Of a DNA stretch of 64,000 nucleotides, positions 20,590 to 29,825 are shown piece by piece. Both the position numbers and the translations under genes were made by a program. Every line of letters starts with the position of its first letter. Within the stretch, counting starts at the first letter, position 1. The DNA is from Bradyrhizobium sp. CSS354. Its GTDB lineage: Bacteria > Pseudomonadota > Alphaproteobacteria > Rhizobiales > Xanthobacteraceae. The notes beneath the pieces were generated by a model. That model was not told the origin of the DNA. It did no database searches and saw only the letters and a list, made by a program, of their open reading frames with translations. The DNA lies in contig NZ_JAACFU010000013.1 of the NCBI RefSeq assembly GCF_029051725.1, positions 1-64,000 of the forward strand, written 5' to 3'.

Positions 20590-21435
20590 TCACCCCAGCG
20601 TGACGCCGCTGTCCGTCAGCAGGCGCGCGAAGGCATCGCCGGCGAGATAGGCGTGCTCGCGCTCGCGGACAGCGGTCATCGGGTCGAGACCGGTGAGGAT
20701 GTCGTCGACGAAGCCGGGATGACACATGATGAGGCCGCCATCCGGCAGGCCTTCGAGGAATTGCCGCATCAGCGCGCCGAAATCGGCGGCTTGCGTGAAA
20801 TCATAGGCGCCGGCGAAGCCGGGATTGAAGCTCAGGCCCGCGCGGCCGGCACGGCGGCGGAATTGCGCGCTGAGGATATCGAGCACCATGGCTTTCGGTG
20901 AGGCCAGCCGCTGCATCAGCGGCAGATCGCGGCCGCCCTGGCGCACCCAGGCATTTGGCGCGGCTTCGGCGACTGCATCGACAAAGCCGTCGCGCACCTG
21001 TGGGTAGAGCTGCACATGCTGATGGCCGTCGACGAAGTCAGGCGCGCGCCCGAACGCTTTCGCGAAGGCTGCCAGCTGCGCCTTGACCTCGTTGCGAAAG
21101 AACTCGCGGTCGAGCCTTCGCGCAAGACCCGCGCGCAGCAGCTTCGGAAACGGGAGAAACATGTCGCCGTCGAGCGGGCGGAAATGCATGGTGAGCGGCC
21201 GGAACGGTGCCGACAATGTCACGTGCAATCCGATCGCGCAGCGCGGGCTCGCTTGCGCCGCCGCCTGGAGCGCCTCGATCTCGCTGCGCTCGACCGCAGG
21301 TCCCACCATCATCACCGAGGTGGCGTTGAGACGGCCGCGTTCGATCAGGTCGCGGATGGCGCGATTGACGCCCGGGCTGATGCCGTAATCGTCGGCGCAG
21401 AGCCAGATCCGCCGCAGCGGCGCGGCCGCGCTCAT
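20590..21435 (-). CDS. ChbG/HpnK family carbohydrate deacetylase
   Basis: The 281-residue product belongs to the YdjC-like metal-dependent deacetylases. CADDYG (Asp15-Asp16) near the N terminus, GLHVTLS and VDGHQHVQLYPQVR supply the expected metal-binding Asp and His residues. HpnK members deacetylate glycosylated hopanoids, and others act on chitooligosaccharides. Its start overlaps the stop of the upstream glycosyltransferase gene as ATGA, so the two are co-translated, and its substrate is probably the sugar-lipid made by that enzyme. This pairing supports a lipid-linked sugar role over chitin breakdown. Confidence 0.82.
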   Translation of the reverse strand: MSAAAPLRRIWLCADDYGISPGVNRAIRDLIERGRLNATSVMMVGPAVERSEIEALQAAAQASPRCAIGLHVTLSAPFRPLTMHFRPLDGDMFLPFPKLLRAGLARRLDREFFRNEVKAQLAAFAKAFGRAPDFVDGHQHVQLYPQVRDGFVDAVAEAAPNAWVRQGGRDLPLMQRLASPKAMVLDILSAQFRRRAGRAGLSFNPGFAGAYDFTQAADFGALMRQFLEGLPDGGLIMCHPGFVDDILTGLDPMTAVREREHAYLAGDAFARLLTDSGVTLG

Positions 21436-22493
21436 TCGGCCGCCGTCCTGTTCGAGGTGTCCTGGCTTGAAGCGCCCTGGGCCCTGTCGGTCTCGAAATG
21501 CTTTTCACTGTGCTCGGCGACGAAGTAGATCGGGCGCGCCTTCAGCTCGGAGAGGATCTTGCCGATATATTCGCCGACGATGCCGATCATGATGAGCTGC
21601 ACGCCGCCGATCGTCATCAGGCCGATCACGAGTGAGGGATAGCCGGGCACCTGCTTGCCGGTGGTCAAGACCTCCCAGAGGATGGACAGACCGAACAGGA
21701 ACGCTCCGCCGGCGAGGATCACGCCGAGCAGGCTCGCGAAGCGCAGTGGCGCCACCGAGAACGAGGTCACGCCTTCGATCGAAAGACCAAGCAGACGCGC
21801 GGCGCTGAAGGTTGTCACGCCATGGGTGCGCGGCGCGGGCTCGTAGTCGACGCGGATCTGGCGGAAGCCGATCCAGCTCGCGAGGCCCTTGAAGAAGCGG
21901 TTGCGCTCCGGCAGCTGCCTCAGTGCTGCGACCGCGCGCGGCGAAAGCAGGCGGAAATCGCCGGCGTCTTCTGGAATCTTCTGGCGCGCGCCCCAATTGA
22001 TCAGCGCATAGAAGCCGCGTCCGGCGAGCCGCCGCAGGAACGGCTCGTTGTCGCGATGCGCCTTGGCAGTATAGACTACGTCGTAGCCGTCCTCGATCCA
22101 GTGCCGCACCAGTCGCTCGACCAGCGACGGCGGATGCTGGCCGTCGCCGTCCATGAACAGCACCGCGCCGAGCCGGGCATGGTCGAGGCCGGCCATCAGC
22201 GCGGCCTCCTTGCCGAAATTCCGCGACAACGACACCACCTGGACGTCGACCGCGTCGGCCGGCAGCGAGCGGGCGATCGACAGCGTCGCGTCCGCGCTGC
22301 CGTCGTCGACATAGACGACCTCGCAAGCCAAGCGATAGCGCTCCCGCAAGGTCTTTGCGAGATCGCAGATGCGCTGGTGCAAGGCGGCGAGGCCCGCCGC
22401 TTCGTTGTAGACGGGGACGACAATCGACAGTCCCTTCGCGGCGGCGCTTGCCGCGGTGGTCGTCATGCCGGAAACGTCAGAGCCCAACGTCAT
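21432..22493 (-). CDS. Polyprenyl-phosphate-type family 2 glycosyltransferase
   Basis: The 353-residue protein has a GT2 catalytic domain (LSIVVPVYNEAAGL, VYVDDGSAD, FMDGDGQHP) and two C-terminal membrane helices at about residues 250-310. This is the layout of GtrB, ArnC and dolichyl-phosphate mannose synthase-like enzymes. It probably transfers a sugar from a nucleotide donor to undecaprenyl phosphate at the inner membrane. It is coupled to the downstream deacetylase gene. ATG 22493 is used; ATG 22466 is an alternative. Confidence 0.85.
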   Translation of the reverse strand: MTLGSDVSGMTTTAASAAAKGLSIVVPVYNEAAGLAALHQRICDLAKTLRERYRLACEVVYVDDGSADATLSIARSLPADAVDVQVVSLSRNFGKEAALMAGLDHARLGAVLFMDGDGQHPPSLVERLVRHWIEDGYDVVYTAKAHRDNEPFLRRLAGRGFYALINWGARQKIPEDAGDFRLLSPRAVAALRQLPERNRFFKGLASWIGFRQIRVDYEPAPRTHGVTTFSAARLLGLSIEGVTSFSVAPLRFASLLGVILAGGAFLFGLSILWEVLTTGKQVPGYPSLVIGLMTIGGVQLIMIGIVGEYIGKILSELKARPIYFVAEHSEKHFETDRAQGASSQDTSNRTAAE

Positions 22494-22593
22494 CGATCAA
22501 GGTTCCAGAGGCGTTCAAGGTCATCTCGACAGCATATGGTAGCTGCCGTTTGCTGTCGCTACGCTGAACGGAATTGCTCAACAAACTTTGGGC

Positions 22594-23571
22594 TCACTGC
22601 CGCAGGAACGCCTCGAGCCTGGCGAACAGCGGGTTGTCCCGGTCGAACACGTAATCCAGCGAAACCACCGAGACGGTCTCGGCGCCATGCCCGCGCAGGA
22701 AGCTCGCGAGTGCATAGAGCTGGCCCGGCGGGCAGTGCAGCGTGAGCATGCCCGAGGAGGTTGGCCCGCCGAACGGGGCTTCGACGCCGAAGCGCTCGTG
22801 GGCCTCGGTGAGCATGGCCGCGTCGCACTGGCGGAAGCGGGTGCGGACCTCGCGGTATTTGTTGGCCCGCGCCCGCGCCGCGATGTGATCGAGGATGATT
22901 CGCGCGGTCTCCCGCGCCTGCGGCGACCAATCGGCGTCCCTCGAGGCCACCAGATTGGCCTGGCTACGCAGGATCACGCCGTCGTCGAGCACCCGCAATC
23001 CGTTGGCGGCGAGGGTCGCCCCGGTCGTGGTGATGTCGACGATCAACTCGGCGCTGCCGGCGGCCGGCGCGCCTTCGGTTGCGCCCGTGCTTTCGACGAT
23101 GCGGTAATCGGTGATGCCTTGATTCTGGAAGAAGGCGCGGGTGAGGTTGATGAACTTGGTCGCGACCCGCATCCGCATGTGATGCTGCTCGCGGAAGCCG
23201 GTGGTGACGTCGTCGAGGTCGGCCATGGTGCGGACGTCGATCCACGCCTGCGGCACCGCGACGACGACGTCGGCATAGCCGAAGCCGAGGCCTTCGATCA
23301 GGGAGACGCGCTTGTCGGCGTCCGCGATGGTCTCGCGCACCAGATCCTCCCCAGTGACGCCGAGATGCGCCGAGCCGCGGGACAGTTGCGAGGCGATCTC
23401 GCTCGCCGAGAGATAGGCGACCTCGACATTGTCGAGGCCCGCGAGCGTGCCGCGATAGTCGCGTGCGCCGCCCGCCTTCGACAGCTTCAGCCCGGCGCGG
23501 GCGAAGAAGGCCTCGGTGTTTTCCTGAAGGCGGCCCTTGGAAGGAACGGCCAGAACGAATGGCGCGCTCAT
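22594..23571 (-). CDS. hisG: ATP phosphoribosyltransferase HisG, long form
   Basis: HisG condenses ATP with PRPP in the first step of histidine synthesis. The 325-residue protein shows LAVPSKGRLQE, VTGEDLVRE and the PRPP loop ELIVDITTTGATLAANGL. A C-terminal extension (LTLHCPPGQLYALASF onward) looks like the regulatory domain of long-form HisG. It lies three bases behind hisZ. Short HisG normally needs HisZ and long HisG does not, so finding both together is unusual. Confidence 0.93.
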   Translation of the reverse strand: MSAPFVLAVPSKGRLQENTEAFFARAGLKLSKAGGARDYRGTLAGLDNVEVAYLSASEIASQLSRGSAHLGVTGEDLVRETIADADKRVSLIEGLGFGYADVVVAVPQAWIDVRTMADLDDVTTGFREQHHMRMRVATKFINLTRAFFQNQGITDYRIVESTGATEGAPAAGSAELIVDITTTGATLAANGLRVLDDGVILRSQANLVASRDADWSPQARETARIILDHIAARARANKYREVRTRFRQCDAAMLTEAHERFGVEAPFGGPTSSGMLTLHCPPGQLYALASFLRGHGAETVSVVSLDYVFDRDNPLFARLEAFLRQ

Positions 23572-23574
23572 GAC

Positions 23575-24738
23575 TTAAGCTCCCACCTTGCGGCCGATCC
23601 GGGTCAGCGCATCCACCCAGACCGAGAAACCGACCGCCGGAATCGGCTCGGCCGATCCAAGTTGAGTCATCAGCCCGTCATAGCGGCCGCCGGCAACCAG
23701 CGGCTCGGCGCCGTTGCCGCGGTGATGCAGCTCGAATTCGAAGCCGGTGTAGTAGTCGAGCCCGCGTCCGAACGCGGTCGAAAAGCGCGTCCCCTTCACA
23801 TCGATGCCGCGCGCGGCCATGAAGCCGACCCGGCTTTCGAACTGGTCGATCGCAGCACTGAGATCGAGCTTTGCATCATTGGTGAGCGCGCGCAGCTCCG
23901 CGACGGCGTCATCGGGATTACCCGATATCGACAGGAAACGCTTGAGCACGGCGATGGCCTCGCGCGGCAGCGCGCCGCCCTTCAACGTCGACTGCTCGAG
24001 GAAGCGGTCGGCAATCTCGGCCGTGGTGCGGCCGCCGACATTGGTGGTGCCGGCGATCGACATCAGATCGGTGACGAAAGCGAGTGCCGCCTTGCGGTCG
24101 GAGCCGGCGAGCGCCGCGAGCACGCCCTCATATTCGCTGCGGGTCGCGGTGGTCGCGGCTGCCAGCCGCTCCAGATCCTGCTCCAGGCTGATCTTGCGGT
24201 TGAAATCCTTGACCAGGCGGCGGCGCCAGACCGGATAGAGGTTGAGCGCGTCGAGCAGCGCGTTGAACAGCGCCACGTCGCCGGTGCGGATCTCGACGTC
24301 GCGGACGCCGAAGGCGGCGGTCGCCTCCAGCGCCAGCGCCAGCATCTCGGCATCGGCCGCGGCGCGGTCCTGGCGGCCGAACGATTCGATGCCGGCCTGC
24401 AGGAATTCGCTGCTCTGGCCGTTGCGGTAGCGAAACACCGGGCCGAGATAACTGAACCCGGCCGGCTCGCCAGCACGGCCAGAGCTGAGGTAATCGCGGG
24501 CCACCGGAATGGTCAGGTCCGGCCGCAGGCAGAGCTCCTCGCCGGAGAGGTCCGTGGTCAGGTACAGGCTCTTGCGGATGTCCTCGCCGGAGAGGTCCAG
24601 GAACGGTTCGGCCGGTTGCAGGATCGCGGGCTCGGCCCTGACATAGCCGGCCTGCGCGAACGACAGCAGCAGCGTATCCGCCCAGGCGGCGGAGCCGGCA
24701 GCATTTGAGGTGGCAGTCGTGGTCATCTCGGGGTCCAT
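23575..24738 (-). CDS. hisZ: ATP phosphoribosyltransferase regulatory subunit HisZ
   Basis: HisZ is a histidyl-tRNA-synthetase paralogue without tRNA charging that activates HisG. The 387-residue product shows class II synthetase motifs: RPDLTIPVARDY, GPVFRYRNGQSSEFLQAG, and the histidine-binding region GRGLDYYTGFEFEL and GGRYDGL. It lacks the C-terminal anticodon-binding domain of a true HisS. ATG 24738 has GGGAC upstream; ATG 24726 is an alternative. The gene heads the hisZG unit. Confidence 0.9.
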   Translation of the reverse strand: MDPEMTTTATSNAAGSAAWADTLLLSFAQAGYVRAEPAILQPAEPFLDLSGEDIRKSLYLTTDLSGEELCLRPDLTIPVARDYLSSGRAGEPAGFSYLGPVFRYRNGQSSEFLQAGIESFGRQDRAAADAEMLALALEATAAFGVRDVEIRTGDVALFNALLDALNLYPVWRRRLVKDFNRKISLEQDLERLAAATTATRSEYEGVLAALAGSDRKAALAFVTDLMSIAGTTNVGGRTTAEIADRFLEQSTLKGGALPREAIAVLKRFLSISGNPDDAVAELRALTNDAKLDLSAAIDQFESRVGFMAARGIDVKGTRFSTAFGRGLDYYTGFEFELHHRGNGAEPLVAGGRYDGLMTQLGSAEPIPAVGFSVWVDALTRIGRKVGA

Positions 24739-25150
24739 CGTCCCGGTGGGACCGGGCAGGGCAAGCAAGGGGAGCGAATTGCCGCAGGCCTTAGCATGGC
24801 CCGAAAGCGGTTTCGACCTCCAAAGGATCAATCGCTTAACAGCGTCGGCGCGACGCGCAGTCATCACGGGAGGCGAAACTTAAATGAGGTCTCGCGCCAA
24901 TTCAGGTAATATAGCACCTATTCATCCCACTGCGTCGACCCCAGATGGATAGGGAGGCCTCACCCTCATTCATTTCGGGACAGGGACGTCTCCGGGGCGC
25001 TTCCAAGATGAATGGGTCGCCTGGGGCGGAAGCTCGGCCGCCTCGATCGCAACTTCATCCGCGAGCTGCTCGGCCCGCTTCAGAATGCTCCACCGGTCAC
25101 ATACTCAATTTGGGTAGGGGGACGATCCGTTCGCGGAACCTTCGTTTACA

Positions 25151-25348
25151 ATGCGAAAGTTGGTTTCCGATTCATACGCAATGCAACAGATGATATCCGT
25201 TCGGTCTCGTGACACGCGCTGGCCGCTGATTTCGATCTGCGAGATGTTCCGGCACTATGACGAATTCGATCCACTCGACCTTCTGATCGTTCATGCCATT
25301 CTCAATGCCGCGCGACCTGCGGCGCGCCGGCGTCAACGGGCCGGATGA
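25151..25348 (+). pseudogene. Probable truncated regulator-like remnant in a decayed patch
   Basis: The frame encodes 65 residues including ISICEMFRHYDEFDPLDLLIVHAILNA, which looks like the helical start of a longer protein, and then breaks at base 25300 into an Arg-rich stretch. Just beyond, another frame from ATG 25305 to the TAA at 25394 reads LRRAGVNGPDDLRG and ends KKKAK, like the tail of a different gene. No ribosome site is seen. The whole 24.9-25.4 kb stretch has lower GC and looks like fused gene fragments. Confidence 0.35.
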
Positions 25349-25404
25349 TTTGCGTGGCGCTAAAATCGCCGTTTCCAAGAAGAAGGCCAAGTAAGCAGCA
25401 GAAC

Positions 25405-26412
25405 ATGGATCAAAGCCGTCTAGTCCCTGCTCGCGAGGGAATGCAAAAGAGAGCGGCGGATCGCTTGATGTCGTTCCAGGATCTCAAGCCGTCCTCGGCG
25501 CTCGAGCTCAATTCGTATGACATCGATCATTTCGGCGAGACCGAGAAATACGCCGGCGCATCGAGCATGCCGTTGTCGGCCGGGGCTACCGCGATCATGC
25601 GTGCCCGGCTCACCTTGCCGACCCTGACCCTGTCGCTGTTGAAAACCTTCCCCCGGATCATTCGAGGCTATCAGTTCACCAATGCTGCCGCAGTGGCGGT
25701 CCCGATGGATCACGTGACCTCTGCCCGCATCAACGGGCAATCGATGGGCGGTTCTGTCCTGGTATTGAAAGGTGATTCAGATTGCCTGGTGCATGAGCCG
25801 GAGGGGCGTCTGCTGGCAGTGGTCTACTTCAGTCCATCCGGGCGGGAGCCATTGCCTGAATTAGGCGATGGATGCCATTTGCTGAATCCGGCGCCGGACG
25901 TGCTTGCCTCGCTACGCCGTCTGATCTCGATATCGCTTGAAACCGCAGCAAATGACCCAGACTTCTTGAACGAGCCGGCTTCGCAAACGATTGTCGAACA
26001 GTCACTGCTCAGCACGATGGATGCGGCGATCTGGTCCAGCGTCGCAAGCGGACCTGTGTCATCCACCACCGAGCATTATCGGCGGATCGTAGCCGATATG
26101 GAGAAACTGATTCGGCGCGATCTGATGATCTGGCACAAGACGACCGAACTGGCGGAGCAAGCGGGCGTGTCGGTCCGGACTCTCCAGAGTGCGACACGTG
26201 CCATCTGCGGCATGAGCCCTCATCGCTATAGCCGGGTCTTGCGCCTCTGGTCGGTGCGCAAGCAACTGCGCACCGGCCGAGCGAGCCGGAGTGTGAAGTC
26301 CTGCGCGCTTGCGCATGGTTTCTGGCATCTCAGCGAGTTCGCAGCGAGCTACAGAGAGGCTTTCGGAGAGTTGCCTTCCGAGACTCTGAACCGATCGCTA
26401 CGAGGCGAATAG
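25405..26412 (+). CDS. AraC-family transcriptional regulator
   Basis: The 335-residue regulator has an N-terminal effector or dimerisation half without a recognised domain and a C-terminal AraC/XylS double helix-turn-helix. The HTH region shows TELAEQAGVSVRTLQSATR, then GMSPHRYSRVLRLW, and SCALAHGFWHLSEFAASYRE, the second recognition helix. It binds DNA; its effector and target are unknown. It sits beside the decayed patch with no co-directional partner, so it may be part of an acquired segment. The start is weakly supported; ATG 25441 is also possible. Confidence 0.8.
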   Translation: MDQSRLVPAREGMQKRAADRLMSFQDLKPSSALELNSYDIDHFGETEKYAGASSMPLSAGATAIMRARLTLPTLTLSLLKTFPRIIRGYQFTNAAAVAVPMDHVTSARINGQSMGGSVLVLKGDSDCLVHEPEGRLLAVVYFSPSGREPLPELGDGCHLLNPAPDVLASLRRLISISLETAANDPDFLNEPASQTIVEQSLLSTMDAAIWSSVASGPVSSTTEHYRRIVADMEKLIRRDLMIWHKTTELAEQAGVSVRTLQSATRAICGMSPHRYSRVLRLWSVRKQLRTGRASRSVKSCALAHGFWHLSEFAASYREAFGELPSETLNRSLRGE

Positions 26413-26494
26413 CACGGTGCGGTCGCCCTCCACCTGGTTCGGTGGCCTGGGGCTGCTCAGATGATCGGCAGCCGGAAGGCCAACCAATGCTTGC

Positions 26495-27247
26495 CTAGCC
26501 GCGTTCGCGACCCCAGTCGCCCAGTACAGCCTGCACCATCGCCAGCGCGGCCACCGCGGCCGTGTCGGCCCGCATGATCCGGGGTCCCAGCGCCAGCCGC
26601 AGGATTTTCGGCTGCCGCAGCAGCAGCGCCCGCTCTTCCTCGGCAAAGCCGCCTTCGGGGCCGATCAGCACGTCGATGCCCTCCGCCGCGCCTGCGCCTT
26701 GCAGGCTCTGAATGGGGTTTTCGAGCTCCGCCGCCTCGTCGCAGAAGATCAGCAGCCTGCCGGCGGCGCGCTGGCTGAGGAATCGCTCCAGCGGCACCGG
26801 CTCGGCAACGGTGGCGATGCTGAGAATGCCGCATTGCTCGGCCGCCTCGACGACATTGGCGCGCATCCGCTCGGTATTGACGCGGGAAGCCTGGGTAAAT
26901 CGTGTCAGCACCGGCTGAAGCGAGGCAGCGCCCATCTCGATGGCCTTCTGCACCATGTAGTCGAGCCGGGCATGCTTGAGCGGGGCGAAGACGTAGGCGA
27001 GATCGGGCAGCCGGTCCTGCGGCCGGGTCTGCTGGAGGATGACGAGGCCGTCCGGCCGCTTGCGGCCTTCAATGGCAGCCTGCCATTCGCCGTCGCGGCC
27101 GTTGAACGCCAAAACCTCGGCCCCGGCGGCAAGCCGCAGCACATTGCCGAGATAATTGCTCTGGTCGCGGTCGAGCTCGACCCTGCCGTCCTGGGCAAGG
27201 GGGGCATCGACGAACAGGCGGGGGCCGCGGAAATCGTGGGAAGGCAT
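26495..27247 (-). CDS. rsmE: 16S rRNA m3U1498 methyltransferase RsmE
   Basis: The 250-residue enzyme methylates N3 of U1498 in 16S rRNA with SAM. An N-terminal PUA-like domain (RLFVDAPLAQDG, QSNYLGNVLRL) precedes a SPOUT/trefoil-knot domain with LIGPEGGFAEEE and LGPRIMRADTAAVAAL, which form the SAM knot. Length and motif order are typical. It is a single gene, divergent from the exported-protein/ubiA pair. Confidence 0.94.
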   Translation of the reverse strand: MPSHDFRGPRLFVDAPLAQDGRVELDRDQSNYLGNVLRLAAGAEVLAFNGRDGEWQAAIEGRKRPDGLVILQQTRPQDRLPDLAYVFAPLKHARLDYMVQKAIEMGAASLQPVLTRFTQASRVNTERMRANVVEAAEQCGILSIATVAEPVPLERFLSQRAAGRLLIFCDEAAELENPIQSLQGAGAAEGIDVLIGPEGGFAEEERALLLRQPKILRLALGPRIMRADTAAVAALAMVQAVLGDWGRERG

Positions 27248-27457
27248 CGTTCAAGGGTCCGATTTGCCGCCGTTCTTAACCGAAAGCAGTACTTTCGGGG
27301 TAAATTTTGCCAAATTGGTGCGTCGGCGCGCCGCGCTCTTGCCCTATTCAACGGGTTGTTAAGCGCCGGCGGGAATCGTAAAATCGCGAGCACGCTGGTT
27401 GCGCTTCAATTGGGAAGACGCCGAACCCCGCAAGCTCCTGCCGGAGAGACTGCCTTG

Positions 27458-28117
27458 ATGATCCGTCATTTGATGGTTCCGATCACTGCCGCCATGGTCA
27501 CGATGGGCGCCGTGTGTGCCTATGCGCAGGGTTTCCCCGCGCCGCTGCCGGGCCAGGCCCCAACGAGTTCCGCCTTCCCGCCCGTGAATGGCTCGGCGCC
27601 CGTCGCCTCCGTCGGCGGCGCGCCGCAATCGTCCTTTCCCGTGAACGGCGCCGCACCCGTCGGTGGCGCCGGCGCCTTCAGCGCGGCCCCGCCGACGCAA
27701 GCCGGTCCCGGCGAGGACTGCATGAAGGCCTTCATGCCTCTGCGCGAGGATGCCGAAAAGCGCGGCAAGCTGATCAAGGCCGCGAGCGACCGTCACGCCC
27801 CGCCTGACGAGGCCTGCAAGCTGATCCGCAACTTCAGCCAGGCTGAGACCAAGATGATCAAGTACATCGAGGCCAACGCCTCGAAGTGCGGGATTCCGGC
27901 GCAAATCGGCGCGCAGATGAAGGACGGCCACAAGAACACCGAGGCGATGGCCGCGAAGGTCTGCAATGTTGCGCAGCAGATGCAGAACCAGCCACGCGGT
28001 CCGGCCGGTCCGTCGCTGAGCGAAGTGCTGGGTTCGGGCTCGGCGCCCGAGGCCAATGCGGGCAAGAAGGGCGGCAGCACCTTCGACACACTCAACGGCA
28101 ACGTCCTGACCCGATGA
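27458..28117 (+). CDS. Exported conserved protein upstream of ubiA
   Basis: The 219-residue product has a signal peptide (to about CAYAQ, residue 24). A Pro/Gly/Ala/Ser-rich linker with three near-repeats of NG(S/A)APV follows. The folded domain begins GPGEDCMKAFMPLREDAEKRG and contains four Cys residues (EDCMK, EACKL, SKCGI, KVCNV), probably two periplasmic disulfides. The end is again disordered. The stop overlaps the ubiA start as ATGA, so the two are coupled, but no functional link is known. A TTG at 27455 is an alternative start. Confidence 0.72.
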   Translation: MIRHLMVPITAAMVTMGAVCAYAQGFPAPLPGQAPTSSAFPPVNGSAPVASVGGAPQSSFPVNGAAPVGGAGAFSAAPPTQAGPGEDCMKAFMPLREDAEKRGKLIKAASDRHAPPDEACKLIRNFSQAETKMIKYIEANASKCGIPAQIGAQMKDGHKNTEAMAAKVCNVAQQMQNQPRGPAGPSLSEVLGSGSAPEANAGKKGGSTFDTLNGNVLTR

Positions 28118-29046
28118 GCGACACATCCGCCCGAGTTGCCGATTCCACCGGCAACTGGGTCGATACGCGCGCACCGCAATGGGCGCGGCCTTATCTGCGC
28201 TTGTCCCGCTTCGATCGTCCGATCGGCTCCTGGCTCCTGTTGATGCCGTGCTGGTGGTCGGCGGCGCTCGCCGCCGGCATGGCGCATGACGTCCGGGGCC
28301 TGCCGTTCACCATCGTCCTGTTCTTCGTCGGCGCCTTCGTGATGCGGGGGGCAGGCTGTACCTGGAACGACATCACCGACCGTGACCTCGACGACAAGGT
28401 CGAGCGCACCCGTTCGCGGCCGTTGCCGTCGGGCCAGGTGAGCGCGAAGCAGGCGCTGGCCATCATGGTCGCGCAAGCGCTGATCGGGCTCGTGGTGTTG
28501 CTGCAGTTCAACCGCTTCGCGATCCTGACCGGCATCGCCTCACTGTTGATCGTCGCGATCTACCCGTTCATGAAGCGCATCACCTGGTGGCCGCAGACCG
28601 TGCTCGGGCTCGCGTTCTCCTGGGGCGCCCTGATGGGATTTGCCGTCACCTTCGGGCGGATCGACGTCACCGCGCTCGTGCTCTATGCCGGCGCGATTTC
28701 CTGGGTGATCGGCTACGACACGATCTACGCGCATCAGGACGCCGAGGACGATGCGCTGATCGGCATCAAGTCCACCGCGCGCCTGTTCGGCGCGCATACG
28801 CACCAGGCGCTGATCCTATTCTACGGCCTGGCGGTGCTGCTGATCGGCGTGGCGCTGGCGTCGGGCGATGCGCGCTGGCCGGCCTGGCTCGGACTTGTGG
28901 CCTTCGCCGTGCATCTGGCCTCGCAGATCGCGCGGCTGAATATCAGCGACGGCGATCTCTGCAAGCGCCTGTTCTATTCGAACCGCGACGCGGGGCTGTT
29001 GTTGTTTGCGGGATTATTGGCCGACGCGGTGATGCGGGCGGCTTAA
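28114..29046 (+). CDS. ubiA: 4-hydroxybenzoate polyprenyltransferase UbiA
   Basis: The 310-residue inner-membrane enzyme prenylates 4-hydroxybenzoate in ubiquinone synthesis. It has about eight to nine membrane helices. Both aspartate-rich motifs are present: NDITDRDLDDKVERTRSRPL near residue 90, and YDTIYAHQDAEDD in the second half, which bind Mg2+ and the prenyl diphosphate. Its start is coupled to the preceding gene. Its TAA overlaps the stop of the convergent gene at 29043. Confidence 0.94.
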   Translation: MSDTSARVADSTGNWVDTRAPQWARPYLRLSRFDRPIGSWLLLMPCWWSAALAAGMAHDVRGLPFTIVLFFVGAFVMRGAGCTWNDITDRDLDDKVERTRSRPLPSGQVSAKQALAIMVAQALIGLVVLLQFNRFAILTGIASLLIVAIYPFMKRITWWPQTVLGLAFSWGALMGFAVTFGRIDVTALVLYAGAISWVIGYDTIYAHQDAEDDALIGIKSTARLFGAHTHQALILFYGLAVLLIGVALASGDARWPAWLGLVAFAVHLASQIARLNISDGDLCKRLFYSNRDAGLLLFAGLLADAVMRAA

Positions 29047-29561
29047 GTCCGCGCGATGATCTCGCGCTCATGGCGATGCACCGACAGCTCCCGTGCGACA
29101 CCGGTGCGGCGGCGCATCAAAAATTTCGGACGGCGGTCGCGGATCGCGTTGGCGCGGCGACGGCGCGGCGCGGGTTTGCGCGCGCCTTCGTCGAGCTGCG
29201 GAAGTGCGAACAGCTCGCTCCAGATCGCCCAGGCCTCAACGAGTTCGTCGCCATCGGCGCTGACCAGCAGCGGAATGGAGAGCGAGGGATCGCGATGCAC
29301 GAGGACGAGGGTCTGGGCCTCGTCGTTGCCGCGCAGCGCGACGCCGATGAAGTCGCTGACGCGGACGTTGATTGCCATCCGCATGCCGCGGACGGCACGG
29401 TGCAGCACGACACGTTCGCGATGAAGCTCTATCTGCCGGACATATCCGTCGGCGCGCGGATCATGCGCATCGAAGCGGACCGGAAGGGAAAGGGGGTCGA
29501 GCCGCAGGGAGCGGCTCGACCCGGCGGGAGCGATCCCGCTTGTTGCTGTTTGACGCCTCAC
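29043..29561 (-). CDS. Conserved hypothetical protein (possibly DUF6101)
   Basis: The 172-residue protein begins at GTG 29561 with GGGGAGA about ten bases upstream. The first two thirds are a compact domain (LPVRFDAHDPRADG, VVLHRAVRGMRMAINVRVSDF, LVLVHRDPSLSIPLL). The last third is strongly basic (KPAPRRRRANAIRDRRPKF). It is likely cytosolic and may bind nucleic acid or membrane through the basic tail, which is an inference. The family name is from memory and uncertain. Stops of this gene and ubiA overlap by four bases. Confidence 0.65.
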   Translation of the reverse strand: MRRQTATSGIAPAGSSRSLRLDPLSLPVRFDAHDPRADGYVRQIELHRERVVLHRAVRGMRMAINVRVSDFIGVALRGNDEAQTLVLVHRDPSLSIPLLVSADGDELVEAWAIWSELFALPQLDEGARKPAPRRRRANAIRDRRPKFLMRRRTGVARELSVHRHEREIIART

Positions 29562-29825
29562 GGCTTTAGTTCTCCCCGCCGGGATTATGTTCCCGGTCGA
29601 TGCGAGGACCTTAGCGCGCGGCTTTCCGAAACCGCTTAAAAAGGCTGGTTAATCCAACCTCACCGCCGCGCATGATTGACAAGACCTTGGCGCGCATGAT
29701 TGACGAGACGTTGCGTGCAAGGTGCGAATCTGAGCTTTTGGTGGGCTGAAAATGCTTGAAGTCCGCGCGATCAGGGCACATCTGTGGATTCCGGTCCCGC
29801 AGCCCGCCCCAACAGGATTTCGTTT

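Noticed and set aside
22588..24708. 706-codon rightward frame opposite hisG and hisZ
   Set aside because: It mirrors conserved his genes on the other strand and has antisense-like Arg/Asp/Glu composition.
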